The notes beneath the pieces were generated by a model, which saw only the letters and a program-made list of their open reading frames with translations, ran no database searches and was not told the DNA's origin. Below, piece after piece: positions 30,088-38,607 of a DNA stretch of 64,000 bases. The stretch covers positions 1,364,001 to 1,428,000 of the forward strand of contig NZ_SJPI01000001.1 of assembly GCF_007859865.1 (NCBI RefSeq), read 5' to 3'. Made by a program: the position numbers and the translations under genes. Origin of the DNA: Rubripirellula amarantea (GTDB lineage Bacteria > Planctomycetota > Planctomycetia > Pirellulales > Pirellulaceae). Position 1 is the stretch's first letter, and every line of letters begins with the position of its first letter.

Positions 30088-30465
30088 ATGATTGAGATCG
30101 TCTTCGTCATCATTCTATGCAAAGCTTTGGGAAAAAGGCTGCAGGTTAAGAAACGCAAGGCTTGGCCCTTTCAACTCATGTTAGTCATTTGTTGGTTCGG
30201 GGGTGAGTTTGTAGCGGGCTTGATTGCTGGAATTTTCCACGCGATTCAAAACGGTCCCGATGCAGCCTTTGGAGTGGGAATCTACGCATTTGCAATTTTC
30301 GGAGCCCTATTGGGTGCCGCTTTTACTTTTTTCGTGGTGCACCTGCTACCCGCCAATGTCTCTGAGCCGCTGGGATCATCCGCATCAGACGACCCCTTCG
30401 CCACGAATCCTTATGCTCCCCGACGAGTGTCTGGTGATCCCAACAACCCGTACTCGCCTCAATGA
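30088..30465 (+). CDS. Small membrane protein with Asn-Pro-Tyr tail
   Basis: About 125 residues. Three hydrophobic segments (residues 2-12, 28-50 and 63-90) are followed by a polar tail containing DPFATNPYAPRRVSG and NPYSPQ. NPYxP-like tails occur in many small planctomycete membrane proteins; their role is unknown to me. Upstream codons in the same frame back to 29992 look unlike a signal, so I took the ATG just before the first hydrophobic stretch. It precedes the peptidase gene by about 100 bases. Confidence 0.65.
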   Translation: MIEIVFVIILCKALGKRLQVKKRKAWPFQLMLVICWFGGEFVAGLIAGIFHAIQNGPDAAFGVGIYAFAIFGALLGAAFTFFVVHLLPANVSEPLGSSASDDPFATNPYAPRRVSGDPNNPYSPQ

Positions 30466-30564
30466 TCGCTGAGAATCAACGATCGCCGAGAAATTGATCA
30501 GCTATCGTTTCCCACTCGTCCGATTTCGCGTCCGAACCTTCGCTCACTGTTTCCTGAGGTGACT

Positions 30565-32736
30565 ATGAAAAGTCCAATCCGTTTCTATCACTTCGTCTGT
30601 CTCACCATTTTCGTCCACACGCCACTCGGTAACACGGTGTTGGCAGAGGACTCTGCTATTTCAACGCAACAAATGAACTATCCTGAAACCAAAAAAACAG
30701 ACGTGTTCGACGAATACCACGGTCGGAAAGTTGCCGATCCGTATCGTTGGCTTGAAGACACCGAGAGTGAAGAGACGGCGGAATGGATCGCTGCTCAAAA
30801 TCAGCTAACGCAAAAGTATCTACGCTCGCTTCCGCAACGTGACGCGATCCGAGAGAAGCTCGAGCGGTTCTGGAACTACGAACGCTACGGATTGCCAAAA
30901 AAGTGCGGCGATCGTTACTTCTTCTCCCACAATGATGGGCTTCAGGATCAAAGTGTCCTTTACCAGACACCAACCCTTACCGGTTCGCTCATTGAAACGC
31001 AAAACGTTCTGATCGACGCTAACAAACTCAGTGACGATGGCACGGTAGCACTCGCGGGAACCGCGATCACCGACGATGGCACGCGGATCGCCTATGGTGT
31101 CGCCGACGGGGGAAGTGATTGGCGAACCTGGAAGGTCCGCGACGTCGCTAGTGGCGAAGACTTGCCCGACATCATTCGCTGGGTCAAGTTCAGTGGCATC
31201 GCTTGGAAACCTGATGGAAGCGGGTTCTATTACGCTCGCTATGACGAACCAGTGGAAGGACAGGAACTGTCGGGTACCAACGAGAATCAAAAGCTTTACT
31301 TCCACAAAATCGGTGACGACCAATCTGATGATCAGTTGGTTTTAGAGCGTCCCGACCAGCCCAAGTGGGGTTTCTCACCTGTCGTATCGGACGACGGTCG
31401 CTACCTCGTAATTCATAACTGGAAAGGTAGCGAACCGAAGTCGCAAATCTTCGTGAAAGACCTGCGCGATTCCAACAGCGAAATCGTACCGCTAATTACC
31501 GGGTTTGACGCTGAATACGAATTCATTGCCAACGTTGGCGATACGTTGTACTTCATCACGGACCATGAAGCTCCCAAACGCCGATTGATCGCAATCAAGG
31601 CGAGCACAGAGAATCGTGACGCTTGGCAAGTGATCGTGGGAGAGTCCAATGACGTGCTGCAATCGGCGAGCCTGTTTGGGCAAACTTTCTACTTGGACTA
31701 TTTGAAAGACGCCAGAGCCAAGATTACTCGCCACCAAATCAATGGCGAGCGGATTGATGAACTGGAATTGCCTGGCGTGGGAACGGTCAGCGGGTTTGGC
31801 GGACGACAGGACGCCACGGAGACCTTCTTTGCCTTCACCAACGATGTAACGCCGACGTCCATCTACCGAGTCGATCTTGCGTCAGGACAGACCGAATTGT
31901 GGCAGCAACCTCGCGTGCTTTTTGATGTCGATCAATTTGTGACCGAGCAGTTGTTTTGCACCAGCGCCGATGGAACTCGAGTCCCGATCATCGTGACGCG
32001 AAAGAAAGACATCGAACTGGACGGCTCACACCCTACGCTGCTGTACGGCTACGGTGGATTCAACATCTCGATTACGCCATCGTTTTCCCCCGCAACGGCC
32101 GCCTGGGTCGACCAGGGAGGCATCTACGCGGTTGCAAACTTGCGAGGTGGCGGCGAGTACGGCCGCCAATGGCACGAAGATGGCATGCGGCTGAAGAAAC
32201 AAAACGTCTTCAACGATTGCATCGCGGCAGCGGAATACTTAATTGAAAAGAAGTACACATCGGCGAGTCGTCTAGGATTGTCTGGCCGTTCCAACGGCGG
32301 CTTGCTCGTTGGTGCAGTAATGACCCAACGGCCTGACTTGTTTGGTGCCTGTTTGCCAGCGGTGGGTGTGTTGGACATGCTTCGTTACCACAAGTTCACC
32401 ATCGGATGGGCATGGGCCGCCGAGTACGGCAGCAGCGATGAAGAGGACCAAATTGACAACTTGCTTTCGTACTCTCCGCTTCACAACTTGAAGGACGGCA
32501 CCTGCTATCCCGCCACGATGGTTATTACCGCAGACCGTGACGACCGCGTAGTACCGGGACACAGTTTCAAGTTTGCTGCCGCATTGCAAGCGGCGCAATC
32601 GCGAGAGCCAACCTGTGGCCATCCCACGCTCATCCGGATCGAAACCAGGGCCGGTCACGGCGCCGGCACGCCCGTGAGCAAGAAGATCGAGGAGTACGCC
32701 GACGCTTGGGCGTTCTTACTGGAAAACTTGAAATAG
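30565..32736 (+). CDS. Secreted prolyl oligopeptidase (S9A family)
   Basis: About 723 residues. A signal peptide (residues 1-29, ending near VLAED) precedes the family N-terminus (YPETKKTDVFDEYHGRKVADPYRWLED). A seven-bladed propeller covers about residues 100-440. The catalytic domain has the nucleophile in GRSNGG, Asp in TADRDDRVVPGHS, and His in AGHGAG, so the triad is complete. It would cleave short peptides after proline in the periplasm. I chose the ATG at 30565, with GAGG five bases upstream; a GTG two codons earlier is less likely. Confidence 0.95.
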   Translation: MKSPIRFYHFVCLTIFVHTPLGNTVLAEDSAISTQQMNYPETKKTDVFDEYHGRKVADPYRWLEDTESEETAEWIAAQNQLTQKYLRSLPQRDAIREKLERFWNYERYGLPKKCGDRYFFSHNDGLQDQSVLYQTPTLTGSLIETQNVLIDANKLSDDGTVALAGTAITDDGTRIAYGVADGGSDWRTWKVRDVASGEDLPDIIRWVKFSGIAWKPDGSGFYYARYDEPVEGQELSGTNENQKLYFHKIGDDQSDDQLVLERPDQPKWGFSPVVSDDGRYLVIHNWKGSEPKSQIFVKDLRDSNSEIVPLITGFDAEYEFIANVGDTLYFITDHEAPKRRLIAIKASTENRDAWQVIVGESNDVLQSASLFGQTFYLDYLKDARAKITRHQINGERIDELELPGVGTVSGFGGRQDATETFFAFTNDVTPTSIYRVDLASGQTELWQQPRVLFDVDQFVTEQLFCTSADGTRVPIIVTRKKDIELDGSHPTLLYGYGGFNISITPSFSPATAAWVDQGGIYAVANLRGGGEYGRQWHEDGMRLKKQNVFNDCIAAAEYLIEKKYTSASRLGLSGRSNGGLLVGAVMTQRPDLFGACLPAVGVLDMLRYHKFTIGWAWAAEYGSSDEEDQIDNLLSYSPLHNLKDGTCYPATMVITADRDDRVVPGHSFKFAAALQAAQSREPTCGHPTLIRIETRAGHGAGTPVSKKIEEYADAWAFLLENLK

Positions 32737-32795
32737 GTCCAAGCTATCCTAAGCCTCCGCTAGATAAGCCGGGCTAAGTATCGCTGTTCAACGCT

Positions 32796-33419
32796 TTATC
32801 GCGTAACGATGTTGCCTTGCGTATTGATCGGCTCGGTCGCACTGGCCATTTGAACGTCTGACGATGACGGCATGCCCTGCGTAGTTTCGGAAAGTACGCC
32901 GCCGCCATCGAGGTCGCTTATGCGAGGCGATGCGCTTTGCATTGCAGTCGCAATCAGTTGTGAACCTTGTGAAGAGTTCGTAACGGCATACTGAGATGGC
33001 ACACTACCTTGAATCGACTTCGGCAGTTTGAACATAGCGCCGCTGGCTCCGTCGACGGCAAACCCAGGGATGCCGCCGAGCAAAAGGTTACCAGCGGACC
33101 AAGGATCCAGACCAGCTTTAACTTCCTTTACCTGCGTTGCCGATTGGGCACCAGCGAACGCGATCGAGTATTTGGCTGGCCAGTAAGGAAACGCTTTCGC
33201 ATCGAGCGTCACTTGTTGCGGCGTCACACCTTGGTGGATGACATTGTGTTTCCTGTCCTGTACGGAAAAGAATGTCGGGCCATCAGCGTTATCTATGGTC
33301 ACTGGATAGCGACGATCGCTAAGAATAGTCGCGCATCCTGACATCGAAGCGACGACCGTCATCACTAATATCGAATTCACTACCAAACGGATCCGTCGTT
33401 GAGAATTTTCTGTAACCAT
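32796..33419 (-). CDS. Putative lipoprotein
   Basis: About 207 residues. A signal sequence with the lipobox MSGC is followed directly by CATILSDRRYPVTI, so the mature protein starts with a lipid-modified Cys. The body contains GNLLLGGIPGFAVDGASGAMFKLP, which matches a family of bacterial lipoproteins with a PEGA-like start and a Gly-rich block. The C-terminal 60 residues are Ser/Gln-rich and probably disordered. I chose the ATG at 33419 because the longer frame adds 12 residues before the signal. It is convergent with the peptidase gene. Confidence 0.75.
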   Translation of the reverse strand: MVTENSQRRIRLVVNSILVMTVVASMSGCATILSDRRYPVTIDNADGPTFFSVQDRKHNVIHQGVTPQQVTLDAKAFPYWPAKYSIAFAGAQSATQVKEVKAGLDPWSAGNLLLGGIPGFAVDGASGAMFKLPKSIQGSVPSQYAVTNSSQGSQLIATAMQSASPRISDLDGGGVLSETTQGMPSSSDVQMASATEPINTQGNIVTR

Positions 33420-33702
33420 GATGCTTTGCCGACCATAAACCTTAGTGAATCGCATTACCTAGTCGCACACTTCCGCTGGTAATACCCCGCCAACCCCTAC
33501 CACCGGAAATCATCGACATTTCAGCGTGGTGCATCCAGTTAAACTCAAGAGGCATGAGCGATGTGAGGGCTGCCTGGATTGCCAGTGATGTCGACGCGGC
33601 TAACGGGAATATGTGATCGCCGTTATGCTCGTTAAGTCATCCCACCCCTAAGCAGCCTATCCGCCGCCTGCTGTCACCCTCATACCGACACCTCTTTGCC
33701 CC

Positions 33703-34557
33703 ATGTTGCTGCAAGAACCTGCCTCCACACCGTACGACCTGCACTTCAATTGCTTGGGCTTTCGCGTCCGCGTTTCCGCCTGGTTTTGGGTCGCGATTTC
33801 GCTGCTGGGCTACTCAAATGTGCAGAGTTTGGACCGACATTTCGGGGCCGCCAGCCCAGGAATGCTGCCGATGTTGTTGCTGTGGGCATTGTGCGTGCTG
33901 TTGTCCATCTTGATCCATGAACTTGGCCACGCGTTAGCGTTTCGGAAGTACGGGATGGATGCTTCCATCGTTCTTTACCACTTCGGTGGACTAGCGATCC
34001 CCGAGTCTCGCTCGTCTTCAAGTTACGACGTTGAATCCTCGTTTGCACAAAACCAATATGGATCATCCAACCGATCGCTAAGTAACACACAACAGATAAT
34101 AATTTCGCTTGCTGGTCCGCTACTGCAACTCGCCGTCGCCGTTGTCGTAATGATCGCAGTAAAACTTGCCGGCTACGGTTTCCAACTCTCACTCGACGGT
34201 TTCGTTTACACAATTCCGCTCGGCCCCATCAACTTGATCCCCGGTTTGATCGATGGAGCGATGCTTACGAGCCCTGGTTTGTACATTTTGTTAGATTTTT
34301 TTTTGGTGCCGAGCGTACTGTGGGCGCTACTAAACTTGTTACCGATTTGGCCGCTTGATGGCGGACAGATTACAAGCGAGGTGATGGACATGCGACGCGT
34401 GCCAAAGACGATGGCGTTTCAGTTAAGCATGATCGTTGCTGGTTGCGTTGCGGCATACGGTTTTTACAACGAAAGCACGTACATGGGCGTGATGTTCTTG
34501 ATGCTCGCGTTGATGAACTACCAAGTCATGCAGCAGTTCACACGTCATCGTTACTAG
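33703..34557 (+). CDS. Site-2 protease-type membrane metalloprotease (M50)
   Basis: A 284-residue polytopic membrane protein. The zinc-binding motif HELGH lies in membrane segment 2 (ILIHELGHALAFRKYG), and the third ligand is in NLLPIWPLDGGQ near residue 215. This is the S2P/M50 signature, and the enzyme should cleave membrane-embedded substrates. No PDZ or CBS domain is present, so it belongs to the short group of unknown substrate. It stands alone upstream of the histone-like gene. Confidence 0.92.
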   Translation: MLLQEPASTPYDLHFNCLGFRVRVSAWFWVAISLLGYSNVQSLDRHFGAASPGMLPMLLLWALCVLLSILIHELGHALAFRKYGMDASIVLYHFGGLAIPESRSSSSYDVESSFAQNQYGSSNRSLSNTQQIIISLAGPLLQLAVAVVVMIAVKLAGYGFQLSLDGFVYTIPLGPINLIPGLIDGAMLTSPGLYILLDFFLVPSVLWALLNLLPIWPLDGGQITSEVMDMRRVPKTMAFQLSMIVAGCVAAYGFYNESTYMGVMFLMLALMNYQVMQQFTRHRY

Positions 34558-34882
34558 TAAAATGAACGCGTGCATCGCGCGTCAAAAACAGTTCGCGCGG
34601 CTTAAGTTTTGACAACTGAAAACTGAAAATTGCGTCCGCTCGTAACAAAAAAAAATTCTCTTGCAAGCACTTTTTCTAGAAAAAGATGTTGCGGAATTTG
34701 GAGAACTGCGTAAAGTTACGCCCAAGTTTCCGATTGAAAGCAACTCAACAAACGATGTTGGACATCAACTGTGTTGTTTCAATCATCATCAATGATTGGT
34801 GAGCCGTGGCCGGTGACTTTAAAAGTTCTACTTTCAAAGTCTCGAGGACTCACCAACGTTTCCTTTCACGCGGAGGAAAAAC
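34558..34882 (+). promoter_or_regulatory. AT-rich leader region of the histone-like gene with inverted repeats
   Basis: The 325 bases before the lysine-rich gene are visibly richer in A and T than their surroundings and contain several inverted repeats. There is a perfect 16-base palindrome CTTTTTCTAGAAAAAG at 34670-34685 and a hairpin CAATCAT/ATGATTG with a five-base loop at 34780-34798. GACTTT/AAAGTC arms lie near 34817-34840, and a longer-range GGTGAG/CTCACC pair brackets them (about 34798 and 34850). TTGACA occurs at 34609, but I see no matching -10 box. The region may hold the promoter and a structured 5' leader. Confidence 0.4.
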
Positions 34883-35110
34883 GTGGCCAAAAAGAAAGCT
34901 GCTAAGAAGGTAACCAAGAAGAAGGCTACCAAGAAGAAAGCAACCAAGAAGAAGGCAACTAAGAAGAAGGTTGCAAAGAAGAAGGTTGCTAAGAAGAAGG
35001 CAACCAAGAAGAAGGCTACTAAGAAGAAGGCGACCAAGAAGAAGGCTGCTAAAAAGAAAGCAACCAAGAAGGCCGCTACTAAGAAGAAAGCCGCTAAGAA
35101 GCGCAAGTAG
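34883..35110 (+). CDS. Lysine-rich histone H1-like DNA-binding protein
   Basis: A 75-residue protein with 43 lysines and one arginine, the rest almost only Ala, Thr and Val. From residue 12 it is a tandem array of the five-residue unit KKKAT or variants (KKKVA, KKKAA). It has no hydrophobic core and must be disordered until it binds DNA or RNA. It resembles the C-terminal tail of eukaryotic histone H1 and bacterial H1-like proteins. A strong Shine-Dalgarno GGAGG six bases before a GTG start fixes the start and suggests high expression. A clear terminator follows. Confidence 0.85.
   Translation: MAKKKAAKKVTKKKATKKKATKKKATKKKVAKKKVAKKKATKKKATKKKATKKKAAKKKATKKAATKKKAAKKRK
34916..35095 (+). repeat. 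15-base tandem coding repeats (KKKAT)
   Basis: About eleven to twelve imperfect copies of a 15-base unit close to AAGAAGAAGGCNACC, each coding for three lysines and two small residues. Third-position changes (GCT, GCA, GCG; AAG, AAA) show the array is not freshly expanded. Variation in copy number between strains would be expected. Confidence 0.85.
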
Positions 35111-35168
35111 TCTCTTGAGCACTTTGCCGGTTCAAGCATCGCTTGATCGAGCAACCCAAGTCAAATCG

Positions 35169-35202
35169 AGCCACGGTGGAGCTTCTCCGACGTGGCTTTT
35201 TT
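35169..35202 (+). terminator. Rho-independent terminator after the histone-like gene
   Basis: AGCCACG and CGTGGCT form a seven-base-pair stem, extended after a two-base internal loop by GGAG/CTCC around a three-base loop. A run of six T follows. It lies between convergent genes (the histone-like gene and mrp). On the minus strand only a few A-to-T residues flank it, so it acts mainly for the plus-strand transcript. Confidence 0.85.
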
Positions 35203-35219
35203 CGTGCGCAGAATTCGCC

Positions 35220-36296
35220 CTAAAGCGTTGGCAGACTTGGTTTTGCGGGTGCTGCTGCGGCTTTAGAAGCCAAGTTCCGGACCACCGCACGAGCGATTTT
35301 GTCCATCGGGGCCCGAGCCTGTTCGTCGTTGGCCATGACCTCAGCCAAACGTCCTTCATCACCTGCGATCCGCAGCCCAATGTCGATCGGCAACCCGCCC
35401 AGAAACGGAACATCGAGTTCTTCCGCTTTGGCCCTTGCGCCACCCCGGCCGAAGATGTCGTAGGTCTTGCCGTTGTCCGGGCACAGGAAGCCACTCATGT
35501 TTTCAACCATTCCTAAGATTGGAATGTTTACTTTGCGAAACATGCTAATGGCTTTGATCGCATCGAGCAGTGCGACTTCCTGAGGCGTGCACACCACAAC
35601 GGAACCGGCGATGGGAACGGCTTGTGATAACGTGAGTGCCACGTCACCAGTTCCCGGTGGCATATCAATGATGAGGTAGTCCAGTTCGCCCCACTCGGTT
35701 TCACCTAAGAATTGGTTGATCGAACCGTGCAGCATCGGACCACGCCAAATAACAGCTTGGTCGCGTTCCACTAAGAACCCCATCGACATGACCGGCATGT
35801 CGCCGCACCGGATCGGTTCAATGCGTTTGGCTTCGGTAATTGCAGGACGCCCTTCAAGCCCAAGGAGCTGCGGAACGCTTGGACCGTAGACATCGGCGTC
35901 CATCAAGCCAACTCGTGACCCGAACTGTTGTAGGGACAAAGCAAGTGAAGCCGCGACGGTGCTTTTGCCCACGCCGCCTTTGCCGCTGCCGACCAAGATT
36001 ACGCTCTTGATTTTTAAACCGGCCTGACCGCTGCGTGGCGCGATGCGGTGATGGGGAACGACTTCCACTTTCGCATTCGCTCCCGGGGAAGCGGCTACCA
36101 CTTTTGATTCCAACATCGCGGCCACTTCGTCGGCGATCGCGGCAGAATGCGAGCTAAGCCCAAGTTTGATGTGAGCGTTTTTTCCATCGACGGTGACTTC
36201 AACAATTTGCCCTGTCTTCCCCATCGGCCGGCCTGTTTCAGGATCCGGATGACTTTCAATGGCGGCACGGACGGTTTCGATGGAAAGCTCTGACAT
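35220..36296 (-). CDS. mrp: Mrp/NBP35 (ApbC) family P-loop ATPase
   Basis: About 358 residues. An N-terminal MIP18-like domain (1-85) precedes a deviant Walker A GKGGVGKST with Lys111. MDADVYGPSVPQLLG, IIDMPPGTGDVALT and the family block MVENMSG are present. In this family the ATPase carries an Fe-S cluster on a CxxC motif for delivery to apo-proteins. Here the motif reads C-P-D-N, so the second Cys is missing. I took the ATG giving MSELSIETV. The upstream two-gene regulatory unit ends 62 bases before it and may be co-transcribed. Confidence 0.94.
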   Translation of the reverse strand: MSELSIETVRAAIESHPDPETGRPMGKTGQIVEVTVDGKNAHIKLGLSSHSAAIADEVAAMLESKVVAASPGANAKVEVVPHHRIAPRSGQAGLKIKSVILVGSGKGGVGKSTVAASLALSLQQFGSRVGLMDADVYGPSVPQLLGLEGRPAITEAKRIEPIRCGDMPVMSMGFLVERDQAVIWRGPMLHGSINQFLGETEWGELDYLIIDMPPGTGDVALTLSQAVPIAGSVVVCTPQEVALLDAIKAISMFRKVNIPILGMVENMSGFLCPDNGKTYDIFGRGGARAKAEELDVPFLGGLPIDIGLRIAGDEGRLAEVMANDEQARAPMDKIARAVVRNLASKAAAAPAKPSLPTL

Positions 36297-36357
36297 AACT
36301 AACGGTGAGGCTTGAGATAATGTAAACGGCAAGAAGCGAACACGAAGCGCAATAGCG

Positions 36358-36963
36358 TCAGTCTAGGTCGGTTGTCGATCTTGCGAAGTGGCCTTGGATC
36401 AGGCGCGAGAATCGCCAAAGGTCCTCGGGATGTCGCAAAATGCCCGAGACGCCGATTTCAGTTAGAACAAGCTGCTGTTCCACGGACAAATGACTCGTCG
36501 CAACCAATTGCAGGATATTTTTTCGTGTGGACGCGATCGCAAATAGGTCGTCTACGACCTCGGGTGATGTTTGCTTGGTAAATTCCCAGATCACTAGGCC
36601 CAAATTCGGCTGATGAGACAGCGAAGGCGGGGACAATTTGCTGAAAATGCTTCTTCTTTCGGCCCCCGATTTCAACTTCGCCCCTGGAGTGCTGTCACTT
36701 GCCCCTGAACCACTAGCGTCCACCGCTGAACCGGTACGGACTGGCGAAGGGTTGCGAATTGGCGAGAGGCGGCCAACGCTAGCCGATGGTCCGCTGGGCA
36801 AAGTCGTGATTGCCGCGACCAAGGTCGGTGGCATCAAGATGTCGGCAAATCGAAACGCCGCCGAGGTCCAGCGACGACCCTGCTCGAAGATCACCCATGG
36901 GCGAAGCATCGAACGGTCCATCAGTTCCACTGGGTCGACAGGTTCCATTGCGATCGGCCTCAC
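36358..36963 (-). CDS. Hypothetical protein with receiver-like C-terminal half
   Basis: A 201-residue protein coupled to the upstream regulator by a four-base GTGA overlap. The N-terminal part (1-65) and the C-terminal part (115-200) are separated by a Pro/Ser/Gly-rich linker. The C-terminal part reads GLVIWEFTKQTSPEVVDDLF, then ILQLVATSHLSVEQQLVLTEIGVSGILRHPEDLW (shown here as position 150-185 only in outline), an order of strands and helices like the second half of a response-regulator receiver, without its conserved Asp or Lys. This is inference from pattern only. An ATG at 36948 is an alternative start. Confidence 0.6.
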   Translation of the reverse strand: MRPIAMEPVDPVELMDRSMLRPWVIFEQGRRWTSAAFRFADILMPPTLVAAITTLPSGPSASVGRLSPIRNPSPVRTGSAVDASGSGASDSTPGAKLKSGAERRSIFSKLSPPSLSHQPNLGLVIWEFTKQTSPEVVDDLFAIASTRKNILQLVATSHLSVEQQLVLTEIGVSGILRHPEDLWRFSRLIQGHFARSTTDLD

Positions 36964-38525
36964 GAGCTTTCAGAAACGTTTGCGTCCGAAGCACCATCGC
37001 CGCCAGCTTCTTCGAGTTTGCGAAGCAATCGTGCTCGGCTAATGCCTAGACGCCGCGCGGCTTCTGCACGATTTCCCTCAGTCGCCTCAATCGCTGCCTG
37101 AATCAATTTCGCTTCGAACCGTCTTACCGCGTCATCCAGATCCATGACCGCCACCTTCGCGCGAGCGACCGGATCGCCGGGTCGGTAGGAACGGACTGCT
37201 AAGGGCAGGTGCTCTACACCCACTACCGAACCGGGTGCAGTACGCGCCGCTGCGCGAACAGTTTGTTCCAACTCGCGAAAGTCACCGGGCCATGGATACA
37301 CCACCAATGCATCGAGTGCGGCGCGGTTGAATCGTTCCGAAGTGCATTCGCGCTTGGCGTGCCAATGCTCAAGCAAAGCCGTCGCCAAAACGGGAATGTC
37401 ATCGATGCGATCGGTCAATGACGGAATAGGAACAACGGTAGCGCAGAACACATCGACAAGTTTGCTAATGATTCCAACGGACTGAACTTGTTGCCAGGTG
37501 GATGCAAGATCGGCGGACGACGTTGACTTCGCAGTGCTAGAACTCTGGCCGCCAGATTTCCCGCCGCCGCTCACATTGTCATGAGACGCGCTATCGCTCG
37601 CCATGACACTCGCATCACCGAGGTTGCATTCCCCCACGTGTCGCGCCGTTGCAATCAAGCGTAGGCGGCCCTCGTATTGCAAGTGCAGTTGCGCAAGCCG
37701 CTGCTGCGATTCGGTGGATGTTCGATCCAACCCTCGCACAATCACCGTGCCCTTGGCCTCTCTAGCGTCGTTCAGTTTCGAGAGCAACGGAGACAAAGTT
37801 GCATCAAGCAACTCGGTGTCCATTAGCGATCCGTCCACATTCGCCATCGGTTCGCCTGGCGCTGACGCATGGTGAAGGGTGACGGCGATCGTTTCCCCAG
37901 CGCTACCACGAACTCCGACCAACAATGCATCCGTCCTGGCAAGAGACGCAACCTTCACACGATTTCGCAGCCGCTTAACCAGAGTCGAACTGCCGGCAAG
38001 CGAGATAGCCTGCATCGTTTGATTCTGTTGCCGCCAACGATCGAGTCGTTGGCGAAGTTGCAACGCATCACCGAGTTCAGCGTCAATGAGGCGATCATCG
38101 TAGGACCCGCCGAACGCAATCGTAAAACGGCGTTCGTCATAACCAACGGAAATGAAACGAACATCAACCACCCTGGCTTTTGCCTCGCTCGTCGACGAAC
38201 CGCTGGTTGTCGACGGACCGCTGGTTGTCGGTGGCGGTACTTTTGGCAATGCAATCTTGGGTGGTGTGATCTTTAGCGAAGCGGTGCCTCGTTCGACAAG
38301 TCCCGGCGGCGCTGACAACGCAGCAGCAACGTGATCTTGCCATTGATCCGAAACCGCGGCCCCCGCGATCGCTTGTCGATCCAAGAGTTCGGCTGGTTCA
38401 ATGTGCAACCATTCGCCAACCCCCGCGGATACATAAGCGAGCCGACCGACGGGGTTGATCACCCACACGATCGCTCCCGCTCCTTCCAGCATTCGAGCGA
38501 GAGGGCGGATGGACGTACCAGGCAT
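36960..38525 (-). CDS. Degenerate NtrC-like regulator: PAS, inactive AAA+ and Fis-type HTH
   Basis: A 521-residue protein. Residues 12-65 resemble a PAS domain (IVWVINPVGRLAYVSAGVGEWL). Residues about 172-450 align in order with the sigma-54 activator AAA+ domain: GVRGSAGET at Walker A (lysine absent), GTVIVRGLDRTS at Walker B (Asp-Glu replaced by Arg-Gly), RLIATARH, IPSLTDRIDDIPVLA and YPWPGDFRELEQTV. The GAFTGA loop is absent. Residues 465-505 form a Fis-type helix-turn-helix (NRAEAARRLGISRARLLRKL). It therefore probably binds DNA but cannot hydrolyse ATP or remodel sigma-54. The next gene overlaps by four bases. Confidence 0.82.
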   Translation of the reverse strand: MPGTSIRPLARMLEGAGAIVWVINPVGRLAYVSAGVGEWLHIEPAELLDRQAIAGAAVSDQWQDHVAAALSAPPGLVERGTASLKITPPKIALPKVPPPTTSGPSTTSGSSTSEAKARVVDVRFISVGYDERRFTIAFGGSYDDRLIDAELGDALQLRQRLDRWRQQNQTMQAISLAGSSTLVKRLRNRVKVASLARTDALLVGVRGSAGETIAVTLHHASAPGEPMANVDGSLMDTELLDATLSPLLSKLNDAREAKGTVIVRGLDRTSTESQQRLAQLHLQYEGRLRLIATARHVGECNLGDASVMASDSASHDNVSGGGKSGGQSSSTAKSTSSADLASTWQQVQSVGIISKLVDVFCATVVPIPSLTDRIDDIPVLATALLEHWHAKRECTSERFNRAALDALVVYPWPGDFRELEQTVRAAARTAPGSVVGVEHLPLAVRSYRPGDPVARAKVAVMDLDDAVRRFEAKLIQAAIEATEGNRAEAARRLGISRARLLRKLEEAGGDGASDANVSESS

Positions 38526-38607
38526 AGATGCAAGCTGTTGTCGAGCAAGGAAGTGCGGATAAGCACGAACGTTGATCGCAACAGCTACTGATCAAATCAG
38601 AGTGCGA

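Noticed and set aside
34916-35095. Possible CRISPR-like array because of regular short repeats
   Set aside because: The units are contiguous 15-base coding repeats without spacers.
34834-35154. Minus-strand frames rich in Leu, Phe and Ala opposite the histone-like gene
   Set aside because: They mirror the AAG-rich repeat and only look like membrane proteins because lysine codons read backwards give Leu and Phe. The plus strand has the ribosome-binding site and terminator.
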